The notes beneath the pieces were generated by a model that searched no databases, was not told where the DNA came from, and saw only the letters and a program-made list of their open reading frames with translations. Shown here piece after piece: positions 7,044-14,859 of a DNA stretch of 26,735 nt (position 1 is its first letter; the number at the start of each line of letters is the position of its first letter). The position numbers and the translations under genes are program-made. The stretch is from a virus, in IMG/VR virus record IMGVR_UViG_3300049629_001402, positions 1 through 26,735 of that record. One strand, 5' to 3'.

Positions 7044-9791
7044 ATGGCCGATGTCAGCGTAGAATTCGGAGCCAAGGATGTCGGGCTACAAGAAAGCCTG
7101 AAGAAAATCCAAAGTGAGATGCAGACCCTCGAGGGGAAGGTCAAGAGCGGCGAACTCTCCTTTGAGGAATTGGAATCCACCATGAAGCGCCTCGGCCAAG
7201 TCGAGCGCCTCGAGAAGCAACTCCAAGCGATCGGCAATGAGTCCGCAGGCGCGGCCCCCAAAGTCGGCGAACTCGGCAAGGACATCCAAGACGCCGGAAA
7301 CAAGAGCGAGAAAATGGGTGAGCAGAGCGGCATGGGGTTTGGAAAGTTTGTTGCTGGCGTCGGCCTGGGGCAAATCGCCGCCAAAGCCTTCACAGCAGTC
7401 CTCGATTCCGCCTTCGCCGCCGTGCGCGGCACGATCCAAGGCTTCACCGACGCCCTCGACCTCGGCGGTCGCCTCTCCGACCTCTCTGCCTCCACCGGCG
7501 AGACCGCAGGCAAGCTCCTCGTCCTCGAGCGAGCTTTCGACAATTCCGGCATCGGCGCGGAGAAAGTCGGCAGCTCGATTGCAAAAATGCAGAAGAACAT
7601 CGAGGACGCCCGCGATGGCTCCGGCACGGCTGCCAGCGCCTTCGCCATGATGGGCGTGAGGGTCGAAGAACTCGAAGGCAAGCTCCCCACCGAGCAACTC
7701 AAAATCCTATCCTCCGGCATCAACTCGATTGACGACCCCACCCAGCGCGCAGCCGCCGCCATGGGAGTCTTTGGCAAGAGCGGCGCCGAACTCCTCCCAC
7801 TCCTCACCAACCTCGACGGCGAACTCGGCGAAGCCCGCGACACCGTAGGCTCCATGGCCGAGATCATGGACCGCCGCAACGCCACCTTCGACGCCGTAGG
7901 CGACCGCTTCAAAACCATCGGCGAAAAGGTCCGAGACTTCGCCGCAGGCATCCTCGACAAAGCCCTCCCCGCCATCGACGCCATTACCTCGGCCCTCTCC
8001 CGCATCGACGCCGCCAAGATCGGCCAAAACCTCGCCGACGCCTTCCTCGGCGGGCAGAATGCGATGAAAGGCTTCCAGTCCGCCGTGGATGCCATCTCGG
8101 TCGGCGAAATCAGCCTCGCCTTCAAAGCCTTCTTCGAGTCCGCAAAGCTCCAAGTCATGCAGACCGGCAACTCGATCATCAATATTTTCTCTGCCGCCTT
8201 CGATACCGTTTCCGAAATCATCGCCAATGTTTTCCGCTCTGATGGCCCCACGCTCATGGTCATCAAGTCGGCTTTCGATTTCGTCGCCGGATATGTGAAA
8301 GAAAAAGTCGCCGGGTCTCTCGCCGACACTTTTGCAGGCATGGGGCCAATGTTTTCCGGCATGGCCGAGAGCCTAAAACAGAGCGCCGAGGCCGGAGCCA
8401 CCTCCGCCGAACTCGCCCTCCAACGCATCCCCATCGCCGCCGAACTCGCCGCCGAAGACATCGGCACCAATCTCGCGGGGAGCGTGGATCGTTTTAAAGA
8501 AAACCTCGCCGAAGCAAACACTGAGTTTTTCAATACATCAGAGCAGGCCCAAAAAGTCGCCGACATTGAGGCCGAAATCGCCACGCGAGTCGCCGCCACA
8601 AACGAACAACGCGCCGCCACCACCGCTCAAACCGAAGCCGAACTCGCCAAGCGCGCCGAAATCCGCGCCGCCGCCGAAGCCGCCGCCGCCACCGAGCAAT
8701 CCAACGCCGCCGCGCTGGTCGAACTCGAGACCGCCATCAACGAAGCCAAAGCCGCCGGGAACGAGGAATTGGTCAAAACGCTCGAAAGCGAAAAGCAACA
8801 ACTCGAAGGCCAGCAGGAAATCGCCAAGCTCACCGAGGAATACAAGAACAAGCTCGGCGTGAATGCCGACGAAGCCGCCCGCCTCGCCAACAATTTCGTC
8901 AACGCCAAAAACGCCGCCGCTGGCATCGGCGACCGCAGCGCCATCGTCACCATCACCACCACGGTGGACGACACACGCTGGAAAGACCTGCTCGCCGAAC
9001 TCTCCGCGAACTCCAACCCAAAAGCCATCGCTGTCGCCCTCGAAGTCACCGGCAAGGACAATGTCCAAGACGCCTTCGCCACGCTCCAGAACATGGAGCA
9101 GATCAACAAAAACTTCCAAGCCAGCTTCGAGACCATCGGCGCGCGCAGCCTCGAAGAGGTCAAAGCCAACCTCGAAGGCATCCCCACCGAAGCGCAGAAG
9201 CAGCTCGCCCTTCAGATCACCGGCGAGACCGATATCGACCGCGCCATCGGCAAGCTCGACTCTTTCGCCGGAACCAAAACCGCCAACGCTCTTCTCGAGA
9301 CCCAAGGTTTCGAGAAGATGGACGAGCTCCAGAACGCCCTTAACGGCGTCGTCGGCGAGAAGCGAACCCAGATGATCGTCGAAGCGCTCGGCGTGAAAGA
9401 CGCCGAAGCCGCCAAAGATGCCCTCGACGCCATCCTCGCCAACAACGGCAAAACCGCCACCGTCACCGCCGACGCAGACACCAAGCCCGCCGAGCAAAAG
9501 ATCGCCGACCTCTCCACCAAAACCGCCACCGTCCCCCTCGATGGCGACACCTCCCCGCTCCAGAGCAGCCTCTCCGCCTTCACCGCCACCGCCCAAAGCA
9601 TCACCCTCGACGCCGCCGCCTCCATCTCCGCCATCCGCACCGCCCTCGCCGAGCCGATCACGATGGACCTGACTGGCTCCAACAGCGGCGGCGGCGAAGG
9701 GAGCAGCTCCGGCCTCGCCGGCCTCGTGAGCGAGATCAAAGGCATCCTCATCGAACTCAACCGCAAGCTCCCCAGCCCTGTCCTCACATGA
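7044..9791 (+). CDS. Tape measure protein
   Basis: A 915-residue protein, the longest in the window, placed after the frameshifted chaperone as usual for siphovirus tape measures. Features seen: a coiled N-terminus (about 10-65), a hydrophobic Gly/Ala-rich region (about 97-140), a further hydrophobic stretch near 370-440, a long Ala/Glu/Lys/Gln coiled coil (about 505-615), then weakly repeated units carrying DNVQDAF-, TDIDRAI- and ADADTKPAEQ-like segments to about 860, and a Gly/Ser linker before the end. By the usual 1.5 Angstrom per residue rule the tail would be near 137 nm. The stop overlaps the next ATG by ATGA. Confidence 0.9.
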   Translation: MADVSVEFGAKDVGLQESLKKIQSEMQTLEGKVKSGELSFEELESTMKRLGQVERLEKQLQAIGNESAGAAPKVGELGKDIQDAGNKSEKMGEQSGMGFGKFVAGVGLGQIAAKAFTAVLDSAFAAVRGTIQGFTDALDLGGRLSDLSASTGETAGKLLVLERAFDNSGIGAEKVGSSIAKMQKNIEDARDGSGTAASAFAMMGVRVEELEGKLPTEQLKILSSGINSIDDPTQRAAAAMGVFGKSGAELLPLLTNLDGELGEARDTVGSMAEIMDRRNATFDAVGDRFKTIGEKVRDFAAGILDKALPAIDAITSALSRIDAAKIGQNLADAFLGGQNAMKGFQSAVDAISVGEISLAFKAFFESAKLQVMQTGNSIINIFSAAFDTVSEIIANVFRSDGPTLMVIKSAFDFVAGYVKEKVAGSLADTFAGMGPMFSGMAESLKQSAEAGATSAELALQRIPIAAELAAEDIGTNLAGSVDRFKENLAEANTEFFNTSEQAQKVADIEAEIATRVAATNEQRAATTAQTEAELAKRAEIRAAAEAAAATEQSNAAALVELETAINEAKAAGNEELVKTLESEKQQLEGQQEIAKLTEEYKNKLGVNADEAARLANNFVNAKNAAAGIGDRSAIVTITTTVDDTRWKDLLAELSANSNPKAIAVALEVTGKDNVQDAFATLQNMEQINKNFQASFETIGARSLEEVKANLEGIPTEAQKQLALQITGETDIDRAIGKLDSFAGTKTANALLETQGFEKMDELQNALNGVVGEKRTQMIVEALGVKDAEAAKDALDAILANNGKTATVTADADTKPAEQKIADLSTKTATVPLDGDTSPLQSSLSAFTATAQSITLDAAASISAIRTALAEPITMDLTGSNSGGGEGSSSGLAGLVSEIKGILIELNRKLPSPVLT

Positions 9792-10534
9792 CGCTCTACA
9801 CCGACCTCAACGACTGGATCCCGCAGCCTGGCCGCATCACGCGCTCATGGCCCAGCGGGCTTGTGCTCCTTCAGCAGAACTTCATCGGCAATCTCGACAC
9901 CCTCGGTCCTGTCGCCGTCCCCGGCGATCCGTTCCCCGCCGACGATGCAGGCACCGCAGCCAAAGTTTACGGCCTCCCGGAATACCGTCAACTCGATAAC
10001 GGAATGACCTCCGCCACCGTCAGCGGCTACGGCATCCTTCCAGGACAATCGGGAGATCAAAAAGTCGAATCACTCGGGGCTGTTTCTTTTTTTGCCAAAA
10101 TGTTATTCGAAGCATCATATTATTATACAGGGCCATCAACTAACCTTATTGAATACGGCGAGTTGATTTTTCTTCAAAGAGGTTTTGCAGTTGTCGCCCA
10201 GACCAGCCTCGAGGTTCGCGTAGGCACTGGTCCACTGAGTGTCATCACCGAACGGATCGCGGAGCTTAAGACTATCGCAGACGAGCCAATCGGATCAAAA
10301 CCCGCAGGCACTATTTTGGAGGGCGAAAGTTTTTCGTCGCAGGAGATTTTTGAAAATCAAATCCCTGCAGCAGGGATTCAGCATACAGACCGCACTTTTG
10401 CTCCGAGTCAGTTTTTTTCCAAAAGGTCGGAATTTAATTATTACGGAGACATATGGGAGGAGCGCGCCAGTTTTACAGCCAATCTAGCTTCCATCGATTT
10501 CGGCATACTTAACGATGCCCCCCCACCATTATGA
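9788..10534 (+). CDS. Tail-tip protein, function unknown
   Basis: A 248-residue protein made right after the tape measure, where siphoviruses encode the distal tail/baseplate hub. It contains DDAGTAAKVYGLPEYRQLDNGM and later a hydrophobic, aromatic section (FFAKMLFEASYYYTGP). I do not recognise a Dit or Tal domain. Base composition changes inside the gene: from about 10080 to 10500 it is much more AT-rich and no longer C-skewed, suggesting that the C-terminal two thirds came from elsewhere. It is coupled to both neighbours by ATGA overlaps. Confidence 0.75.
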   Translation: MTLYTDLNDWIPQPGRITRSWPSGLVLLQQNFIGNLDTLGPVAVPGDPFPADDAGTAAKVYGLPEYRQLDNGMTSATVSGYGILPGQSGDQKVESLGAVSFFAKMLFEASYYYTGPSTNLIEYGELIFLQRGFAVVAQTSLEVRVGTGPLSVITERIAELKTIADEPIGSKPAGTILEGESFSSQEIFENQIPAAGIQHTDRTFAPSQFFSKRSEFNYYGDIWEERASFTANLASIDFGILNDAPPPL

Positions 10535-11325
10535 ACCCGCCCGTTAGCTTTGAATCCCTCGCCCGTGCGGCCAATACGCCAGTCTCCGGCGCGTATCCGT
10601 ATTCGCTCAAAGGCCGCGATCTCGATAAAAATTTCGTCTTCGCCACCCTCGATGTGGATGAAGGCCTTATCGAAGAGACCACCGGCCAAGGCGGGCACAC
10701 GGCGCGCAGGCTGAGGATCCCCGGGGCAACCGGAGACAAGACCCTTCAGCTTCTCTACCAAAATGAAGATTTTACATGGGGGCCTGCAGTTCCCCCCGGC
10801 GAGGAAAGCGGCCAAATGATTTTTTGGAGCGAATCATGGACACTTTCAGAAGCCCCCGAAAAATCCGGTCAATTTCTCATTTGGAACGAAATAAGCACAT
10901 CCTACGAAGTCATTGTTGCGCCAACGGAAGACGGCCAATTTCTCGTTTGGGACAAAGACGAAAAAGCATGGAAATACATTCCAACGCCCACAGCAGACGG
11001 CCAATTTCTCGTTTGGGACAAAGACGAAAAAGCATGGAAATACATTCCAACGCCCACAGCAGACGGCCAATTTCTCGTTTGGGACAAAGACGAAAAAGCA
11101 TGGAAATACATTCCAACGCCCACAGCAGACGGCCAGATTTTAAACTGGGATCAAACCGCCAAAGCATGGAAGCATATCACCGCTCCCACGCAGGAAGGCC
11201 AGCTTCTCAAGTGGGATGCCACCTTGAAAAACTGGGTTCCTTTTACTGCTCCGCCTAGCACCGGCACCCATGTCCTCGGCGCGGTGGACGGGGAGCTGCA
11301 ATGGATCGCGACGGAGGAATGCTAG
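10531..11325 (+). CDS. Repeat-bearing tail fibre-like protein
   Basis: A 264-residue protein whose centre is a run of about 22-residue repeats with a G-Q-x-L-x-W core. Residues 134-155, 156-177 and 178-199 are identical copies of a DGQFLVWDKDEKAWKY-type unit, with diverged copies on both sides (about 88-133 and 200-245). Such GQ(F/L)LxWD...W repeats resemble beta-rich phage fibre repeats built around a small strand pair. The N-terminus includes a LKGRDLDKNFVFATLD segment that may dock to the tail tip. It starts in an ATGA overlap. A virion fibre role is inferred from repeats and position. Confidence 0.7.
   Translation: MNPPVSFESLARAANTPVSGAYPYSLKGRDLDKNFVFATLDVDEGLIEETTGQGGHTARRLRIPGATGDKTLQLLYQNEDFTWGPAVPPGEESGQMIFWSESWTLSEAPEKSGQFLIWNEISTSYEVIVAPTEDGQFLVWDKDEKAWKYIPTPTADGQFLVWDKDEKAWKYIPTPTADGQFLVWDKDEKAWKYIPTPTADGQILNWDQTAKAWKHITAPTQEGQLLKWDATLKNWVPFTAPPSTGTHVLGAVDGELQWIATEEC
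10929..11135 (+). repeat. 66-bp perfect tandem repeat, about 3.1 copies
   Basis: The sequence repeats exactly with a 66-bp period over 207 bp inside the fibre gene. The unit is a multiple of three, so gain or loss of copies keeps the frame and changes the protein by 22 residues. Identity at wobble positions indicates recent expansion, unlike the diverged flanking copies. Confidence 0.95.
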
Positions 11326-11330
11326 TGCAG

Positions 11331-11396
11331 AACCGGAAACCTGAGACCGGAAACCGGAAATCCCTCTCCGCCTTCCGCCTTCCCTTCTCCGCCTTT
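11331..11396 (+). repeat. Intergenic purine/pyrimidine repeat, copy A
   Basis: An ACCGGAAACC-rich half is followed by a CTCCGCCTTCC-rich half. It shares a 16-mer (GAGACCGGAAACCGGA, 11343-11358) and a 13-mer (CTCCGCCTTCCGC, 11366-11378) in the same order with copy B at 12677-12754. It fills the gap between two fibre genes. Confidence 0.7.
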
Positions 11397-11398
11397 GT

Positions 11399-12277
11399 AT
11401 GACCCTCGGCCGCACCTCCGACAACAAGCTCAAAATCAAAACCGACGGCGAGGCCGGCCTCCGCGCAGTGTCGTGTGGGTGCTGCGGGGGTTGCAGCTTC
11501 GATGCCTTCTCCCCCACGCTTACGCCTATTGAGGGAGCGCAGAAATTCAAATATCTCACTCTTGAATCAACAAGTATTTACTCTATCGGGGGGTTAAACG
11601 CAGGTCTGCCATCGTATGATGTGGAATGTGCGCCTTATGAGTATGAAAATGAGGACGGGGAGACGGAGACAGGTGTCACCTGCGGTGCTTTTTCAGCAAT
11701 TCAAAGATCGGCCACGCGGAGTTTAACTTACAAGGCGACTTTTTACACGACGCTGGGAACCGAGGATTGGGAACCTTGCGTCTGCGAAGTCGTAAAGGCG
11801 GAAGGCTCCGACTCTGGTTCTCTTTACGAGCATTTTGGCGTCACCTATGCCGAAGAGTGGGCGGACATTAGCTTTTTTCAATACAGCCGGACGGTGGCCG
11901 ATGCAGTTTGGGAAACAGAGGAAATAGAAGGGGTGATTTACTTAATCGAAAAGACTTCTCCGGCCATTTTCGAAAATAGCTTTTGCGAAAGCGGGCGTTG
12001 GGATTGGGATTGCAGAAATTTTCCTCTTACATGCGCTGATTTGGCTGGGTATAACTATCTTACAACCGAGCACCCTTACACATATTCAGAGCCGCTTGAA
12101 TCGGGTGGCTTTAAGGTTCAAGAAAGAACCATCGTTGAGAGTTTGCAAACTTATAGTGGTAGTGGTGCGTTTGGAGCCCCGGCTACTTATGCGAACAGTA
12201 GTCACACATATCGCTTCACTCTCCACGACACGCTCAAAGAAATATGGGGGCCGGACCAACCTGAAATGCGTCCATGA
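11399..12277 (+). CDS. Cys-rich tail-region protein, function unknown
   Basis: A 292-residue acidic protein with a notable CGCCGGC cluster near the N-terminus (C26, C28, C29, C32) and further cysteines, for example in EPCVCEV, FCESGRWDWDCRNF and LTCADL. Cys and Tyr/Trp are far more frequent than in neighbouring fibre proteins. The N-terminal cluster could bind a metal or an iron-sulfur centre, or the cysteines could form disulfides in the virion; the sequence alone does not decide. From about 11560 to 12240 the DNA is AT-richer and lacks the late-gene C-skew. No family recognised. Its last four bases overlap the next start. Confidence 0.7.
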   Translation: MTLGRTSDNKLKIKTDGEAGLRAVSCGCCGGCSFDAFSPTLTPIEGAQKFKYLTLESTSIYSIGGLNAGLPSYDVECAPYEYENEDGETETGVTCGAFSAIQRSATRSLTYKATFYTTLGTEDWEPCVCEVVKAEGSDSGSLYEHFGVTYAEEWADISFFQYSRTVADAVWETEEIEGVIYLIEKTSPAIFENSFCESGRWDWDCRNFPLTCADLAGYNYLTTEHPYTYSEPLESGGFKVQERTIVESLQTYSGSGAFGAPATYANSSHTYRFTLHDTLKEIWGPDQPEMRP

Positions 12278-12717
12278 AATTCACCCCCGCAAAATTTCAA
12301 ACAAAAGCCGAAATGCTCACCAGTGAGCGGAAGAGCGAGTTCGCAGCCGTCTTGGAGACCAGCGAAATCTACAAGCTCAACGCGGCGGGCGAATACAAGT
12401 TTTTCTCCAAATTTTCTATGGCCCCGGCCACGCCTCCCAGCCTCCCGCAACAAGCCGCCAGCTTCGGAAAATCCCTCGTCAACTGGACTGCCTCGGGTTT
12501 CTCTCCAACCCCGCCCGACATCCTCGCCGCCCGCGAAGCCACCTGCCGCGCTTGCACCGAGTGGGACGCCGCCGCGCTGAACAACACCGGACGCTGCCGC
12601 AAGTGCGGATGCTCCACCTGGGCAAAACTCCGAATGGCCACCGAGCGCTGCCCGATTGGCAAATGGGAAGCCGCCGAACCGAGACCGGAAACCGGAGCGC
12701 TGAAACCGGAAACCTAA
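12274..12717 (+). CDS. Zinc-ribbon-like small phage protein
   Basis: A 147-residue protein with a C-terminal cysteine module: C91xxC94, C108xxC111xC113 and C126 within a CPIGKW ending. This C-x2-C...C-x2-C-x-C...C-P-x-G-K-W pattern looks like a small metal-binding domain found in some phage tail-region proteins; I do not know its activity. Residues 1-85 are low in recognisable features. The last ten or so residues (EPRPETGALKPET) are encoded by the start of dispersed repeat copy B, so the repeat has supplied a new C-terminus. Translation is coupled by ATGA to the Cys-rich gene. Confidence 0.75.
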   Translation: MKFTPAKFQTKAEMLTSERKSEFAAVLETSEIYKLNAAGEYKFFSKFSMAPATPPSLPQQAASFGKSLVNWTASGFSPTPPDILAAREATCRACTEWDAAALNNTGRCRKCGCSTWAKLRMATERCPIGKWEAAEPRPETGALKPET

Positions 12718-12754
12718 CCGCCTCTTTCCGCCCTCCGCCTTCCGCTCTCCGCAT
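12677..12754 (+). repeat. Intergenic purine/pyrimidine repeat, copy B
   Basis: Second copy of the element at 11331-11396, sharing the same 16-mer (12681-12696) and 13-mer (12733-12745) in the same order. Its left part is translated as the C-terminus of the zinc-ribbon-like protein; its right part is intergenic and leads to a TTTGACAC element. Confidence 0.7.
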
Positions 12755-12780
12755 TAGGAGACGCTCGGAAGCCCGCCCGA

Positions 12781-12808
12781 TTTGACACCCGCCGCTCGCT
12801 CGAGCGGC
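12781..12808 (+). promoter_or_regulatory. TTTGACAC start-proximal element, copy 3
   Basis: TTTGACAC (12781-12788) is followed by a perfect 8-bp inverted repeat (GCCGCTCG 12791-12798, CGAGCGGC 12801-12808) that ends exactly at the ATG of the fibre gene. As in copies 1 and 2, the last bases before and in the start read GGC-[A/G]TG. The TGA here is not a gene stop. Confidence 0.5.
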
Positions 12809-14623
12809 ATGAAACTTTTCCTCGACCAAAAAAACCGGCGCTTCGTGAAGTCCGCCGCGAGCAATGTCGCGTTGCAGACGCTCGTGCTCAAGCGCCGCGA
12901 CCAGGTGCCGATCGAGGTCATTTTCGTTGAGAACGGCGTCGCCATCTCCGCGATCCCCGGCACGCAGACCACCGTCGCGCTCAAGTCCTCGTTCTCCGAC
13001 GCCAACTTTCTCGCTCTGGCGGCCCACGGCCAAACCATCCTCGATCTCAATACCCAGCCGGTCGAGGCCGCCTTTTCATCTTCTCCCGACAGCATCCCCG
13101 CCTACCTCGAGGTCAAGTGGACTGCCCCCACGCAAGCCCTCCGCACGGCGACCCTCCAAGTCGAAATCCAAAACTCCGTCATCATCGGCACCGAAGGCAC
13201 CCCCGCCGCAGTTCCCGACGGCAAAGCCACCCAGGCCGAAGCCGAAGCCGGTCTCTCGAACGAAAAGTGGATGACGCCGCTCCGAACGGCGCAAGCAATC
13301 ACCGCTCTGGCCGATGCCACATTCTACGGCACCACCGCGCCCGACCCTGCACAATACACCCGCTGGGTCCACACGGACCTCGGGCGACTCTTCACTTGGT
13401 TCGAAGGCGCATGGGTCGAATTCACGCACTCCACCGCCGCCGGTATGGGGTCGACAGCCTGGGCCGAAATTATCGGCAAACCCCTCACCTTTGCTCCATC
13501 CACCCACAGCCACGCAATCGCCGACACGACCGGCCTTCAAACCGCGCTCGATAGCAAGGCAGCGACCACGCACACGCACACCATCAGCGACACCACCGGC
13601 CTACAGGCTGCGCTCGATGGCAAGCAACCCTCTGGGAATTATTCGCTAAACGGCCACACGCACACCACCGCGAATGTCACCGGCCTTGACGCCGCCCTCG
13701 CCGCCAAAGTCTCCGGAACCGGCGTGGCCTCGCTGGAAGTTGTCACCGCTTTGCCTGCCACGCTCGTCCCCACCACTTTCTACATCGTCGTCCCCAGCGG
13801 AGCCACGACCGCATCGGCCGTGCAGCTCGGCAGCATCCCGCTCTTCACCGGAGGAGGCGGTGGCGGCGGAGGGGGAGGGGGAGGAGAGCCGCCCGCATGG
13901 GCTCCGACTACCCTTGCCAATCTCGCCCTCTGGCTTGATGCCACATCCGGCCTCTTCGATGCCACGACCGGCGGAGCCGCCGTCACCGCCAACGGCGCGA
14001 AGGTCGCCCGCTGGGAAGACCGCTCGGGCAACGCCCGCCATTTCTCGCAGGCCACCGTCAACAGCCGCCCGACCCTCGCGACCGCCGGGCTCAATAGCAA
14101 AGCCACGATTTTATTCGACGGCACTGACGATTTTCTTGATGCGACCTACTCACGCCCATACTCCGCGCAGACACTTTTCATACTGTTCGCAATAAACACT
14201 GAGAAAGTTCAAGGCGGCCTGTTTAGCGAGTCGGAAGCCGGAGTTGCTGATGTCAGTATTTACACTGGCGCAATTCAGCGGACTACGGAGGTCGGCTCTT
14301 TTGTAGACGGCGCATCGACCACTCGCTCTCCAAAAGTCTACACACTAGGGGCCTATTGCATCGGCACTTTTAGCCACTCCGGGAGCCAGATATTGAATTA
14401 CCTCAATGCCGTCCCCGGAGCAGCCTTTGCAGATACTTTTCCGAGCGGACAATACAATGTCGCGCGAGGCAGAATCTCTGGCAGAATCAATGCCAGCGGA
14501 AGCCTGAATAGCCCCGGCGCCAATTCCATCGGCGAAGTCATCGCCTACGACCGCCTACTCACCACCTCCGAGCGCGACACCGTCCACGCCTACCTCTCCA
14601 CGAAATGGGGGATTGCGCTGTGA
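12809..14623 (+). CDS. Tail fibre with HxH repeats and LamG-like C-terminal domain
   Basis: A 604-residue fibre. Residues 1-130 form a beta-rich domain likely to attach to the tail tip. Around 230-300 there are three repeats with HSHAIADTTGL, HTHTISDTTGL and HTHTTANVTGL cores; HxH motifs in other phage fibres bind iron in trimeric needles. A run of twelve glycines (348-359) then joins to a LamG/concanavalin-like domain (about 365-604) with ALWLDA, VARWEDRSGNARH, FDGTDDF and a final YLSTKWGI, typical of carbohydrate-binding adhesins. ATG 12809 is preferred over an upstream in-frame start because it directly follows the element at 12781. Likely receptor binding. Confidence 0.85.
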   Translation: MKLFLDQKNRRFVKSAASNVALQTLVLKRRDQVPIEVIFVENGVAISAIPGTQTTVALKSSFSDANFLALAAHGQTILDLNTQPVEAAFSSSPDSIPAYLEVKWTAPTQALRTATLQVEIQNSVIIGTEGTPAAVPDGKATQAEAEAGLSNEKWMTPLRTAQAITALADATFYGTTAPDPAQYTRWVHTDLGRLFTWFEGAWVEFTHSTAAGMGSTAWAEIIGKPLTFAPSTHSHAIADTTGLQTALDSKAATTHTHTISDTTGLQAALDGKQPSGNYSLNGHTHTTANVTGLDAALAAKVSGTGVASLEVVTALPATLVPTTFYIVVPSGATTASAVQLGSIPLFTGGGGGGGGGGGGEPPAWAPTTLANLALWLDATSGLFDATTGGAAVTANGAKVARWEDRSGNARHFSQATVNSRPTLATAGLNSKATILFDGTDDFLDATYSRPYSAQTLFILFAINTEKVQGGLFSESEAGVADVSIYTGAIQRTTEVGSFVDGASTTRSPKVYTLGAYCIGTFSHSGSQILNYLNAVPGAAFADTFPSGQYNVARGRISGRINASGSLNSPGANSIGEVIAYDRLLTTSERDTVHAYLSTKWGIAL

Positions 14624-14859
14624 GCCGCTTTTTCCGCACTACCTCCGAGACCTACGAAGCCATCCGAACTGCGATGGATGCTGCCAGCGGATTCCCAAAT
14701 TCCAGCGCCTCCACATGGTTCGCTCCTGCCTCGGAAGCCCCGCGTGATGCGAAAGGCCACTGCCTCATCGCCGCCATCCCGCCCATCGCCTCGCATTTCG
14801 CCGTCGCCGGAGCCGAGGAAATCACCGCCGAGGATTACGCCGCCGCGCTCCTGCCATGA
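14620..14859 (+). CDS. Small fibre-associated protein, function unknown
   Basis: A 79-residue protein starting at a GTG that overlaps the fibre stop (GTGA) and ending in an ATGA overlap with the next fibre gene. It reads like a small folded alpha/beta protein: a helix TTSETYEAIRTAMDAAS near the start, then STWFAPASEAP and a hydrophobic HCLIAAIPPIASHF segment. Phages often encode a small tail-fibre chaperone or a tip subunit here, but I do not recognise the family. Coupling on both sides shows it belongs to the fibre operon. Confidence 0.75.
   Translation: MSRFFRTTSETYEAIRTAMDAASGFPNSSASTWFAPASEAPRDAKGHCLIAAIPPIASHFAVAGAEEITAEDYAAALLP

Noticed and set aside
6791-8623. Long minus-strand ORF (610 residues) opposite the tape measure
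   Set aside because: It overlaps the tape measure on the opposite strand. GC-rich DNA with strong codon bias often leaves long open antisense frames, and the product is Ser/Ala/Arg-rich with no recognisable domain.
10929-11135. Possible CRISPR array because of regular repeats
   Set aside because: The whole 66-bp period repeats without unique spacers, and it is in frame within a fibre gene.
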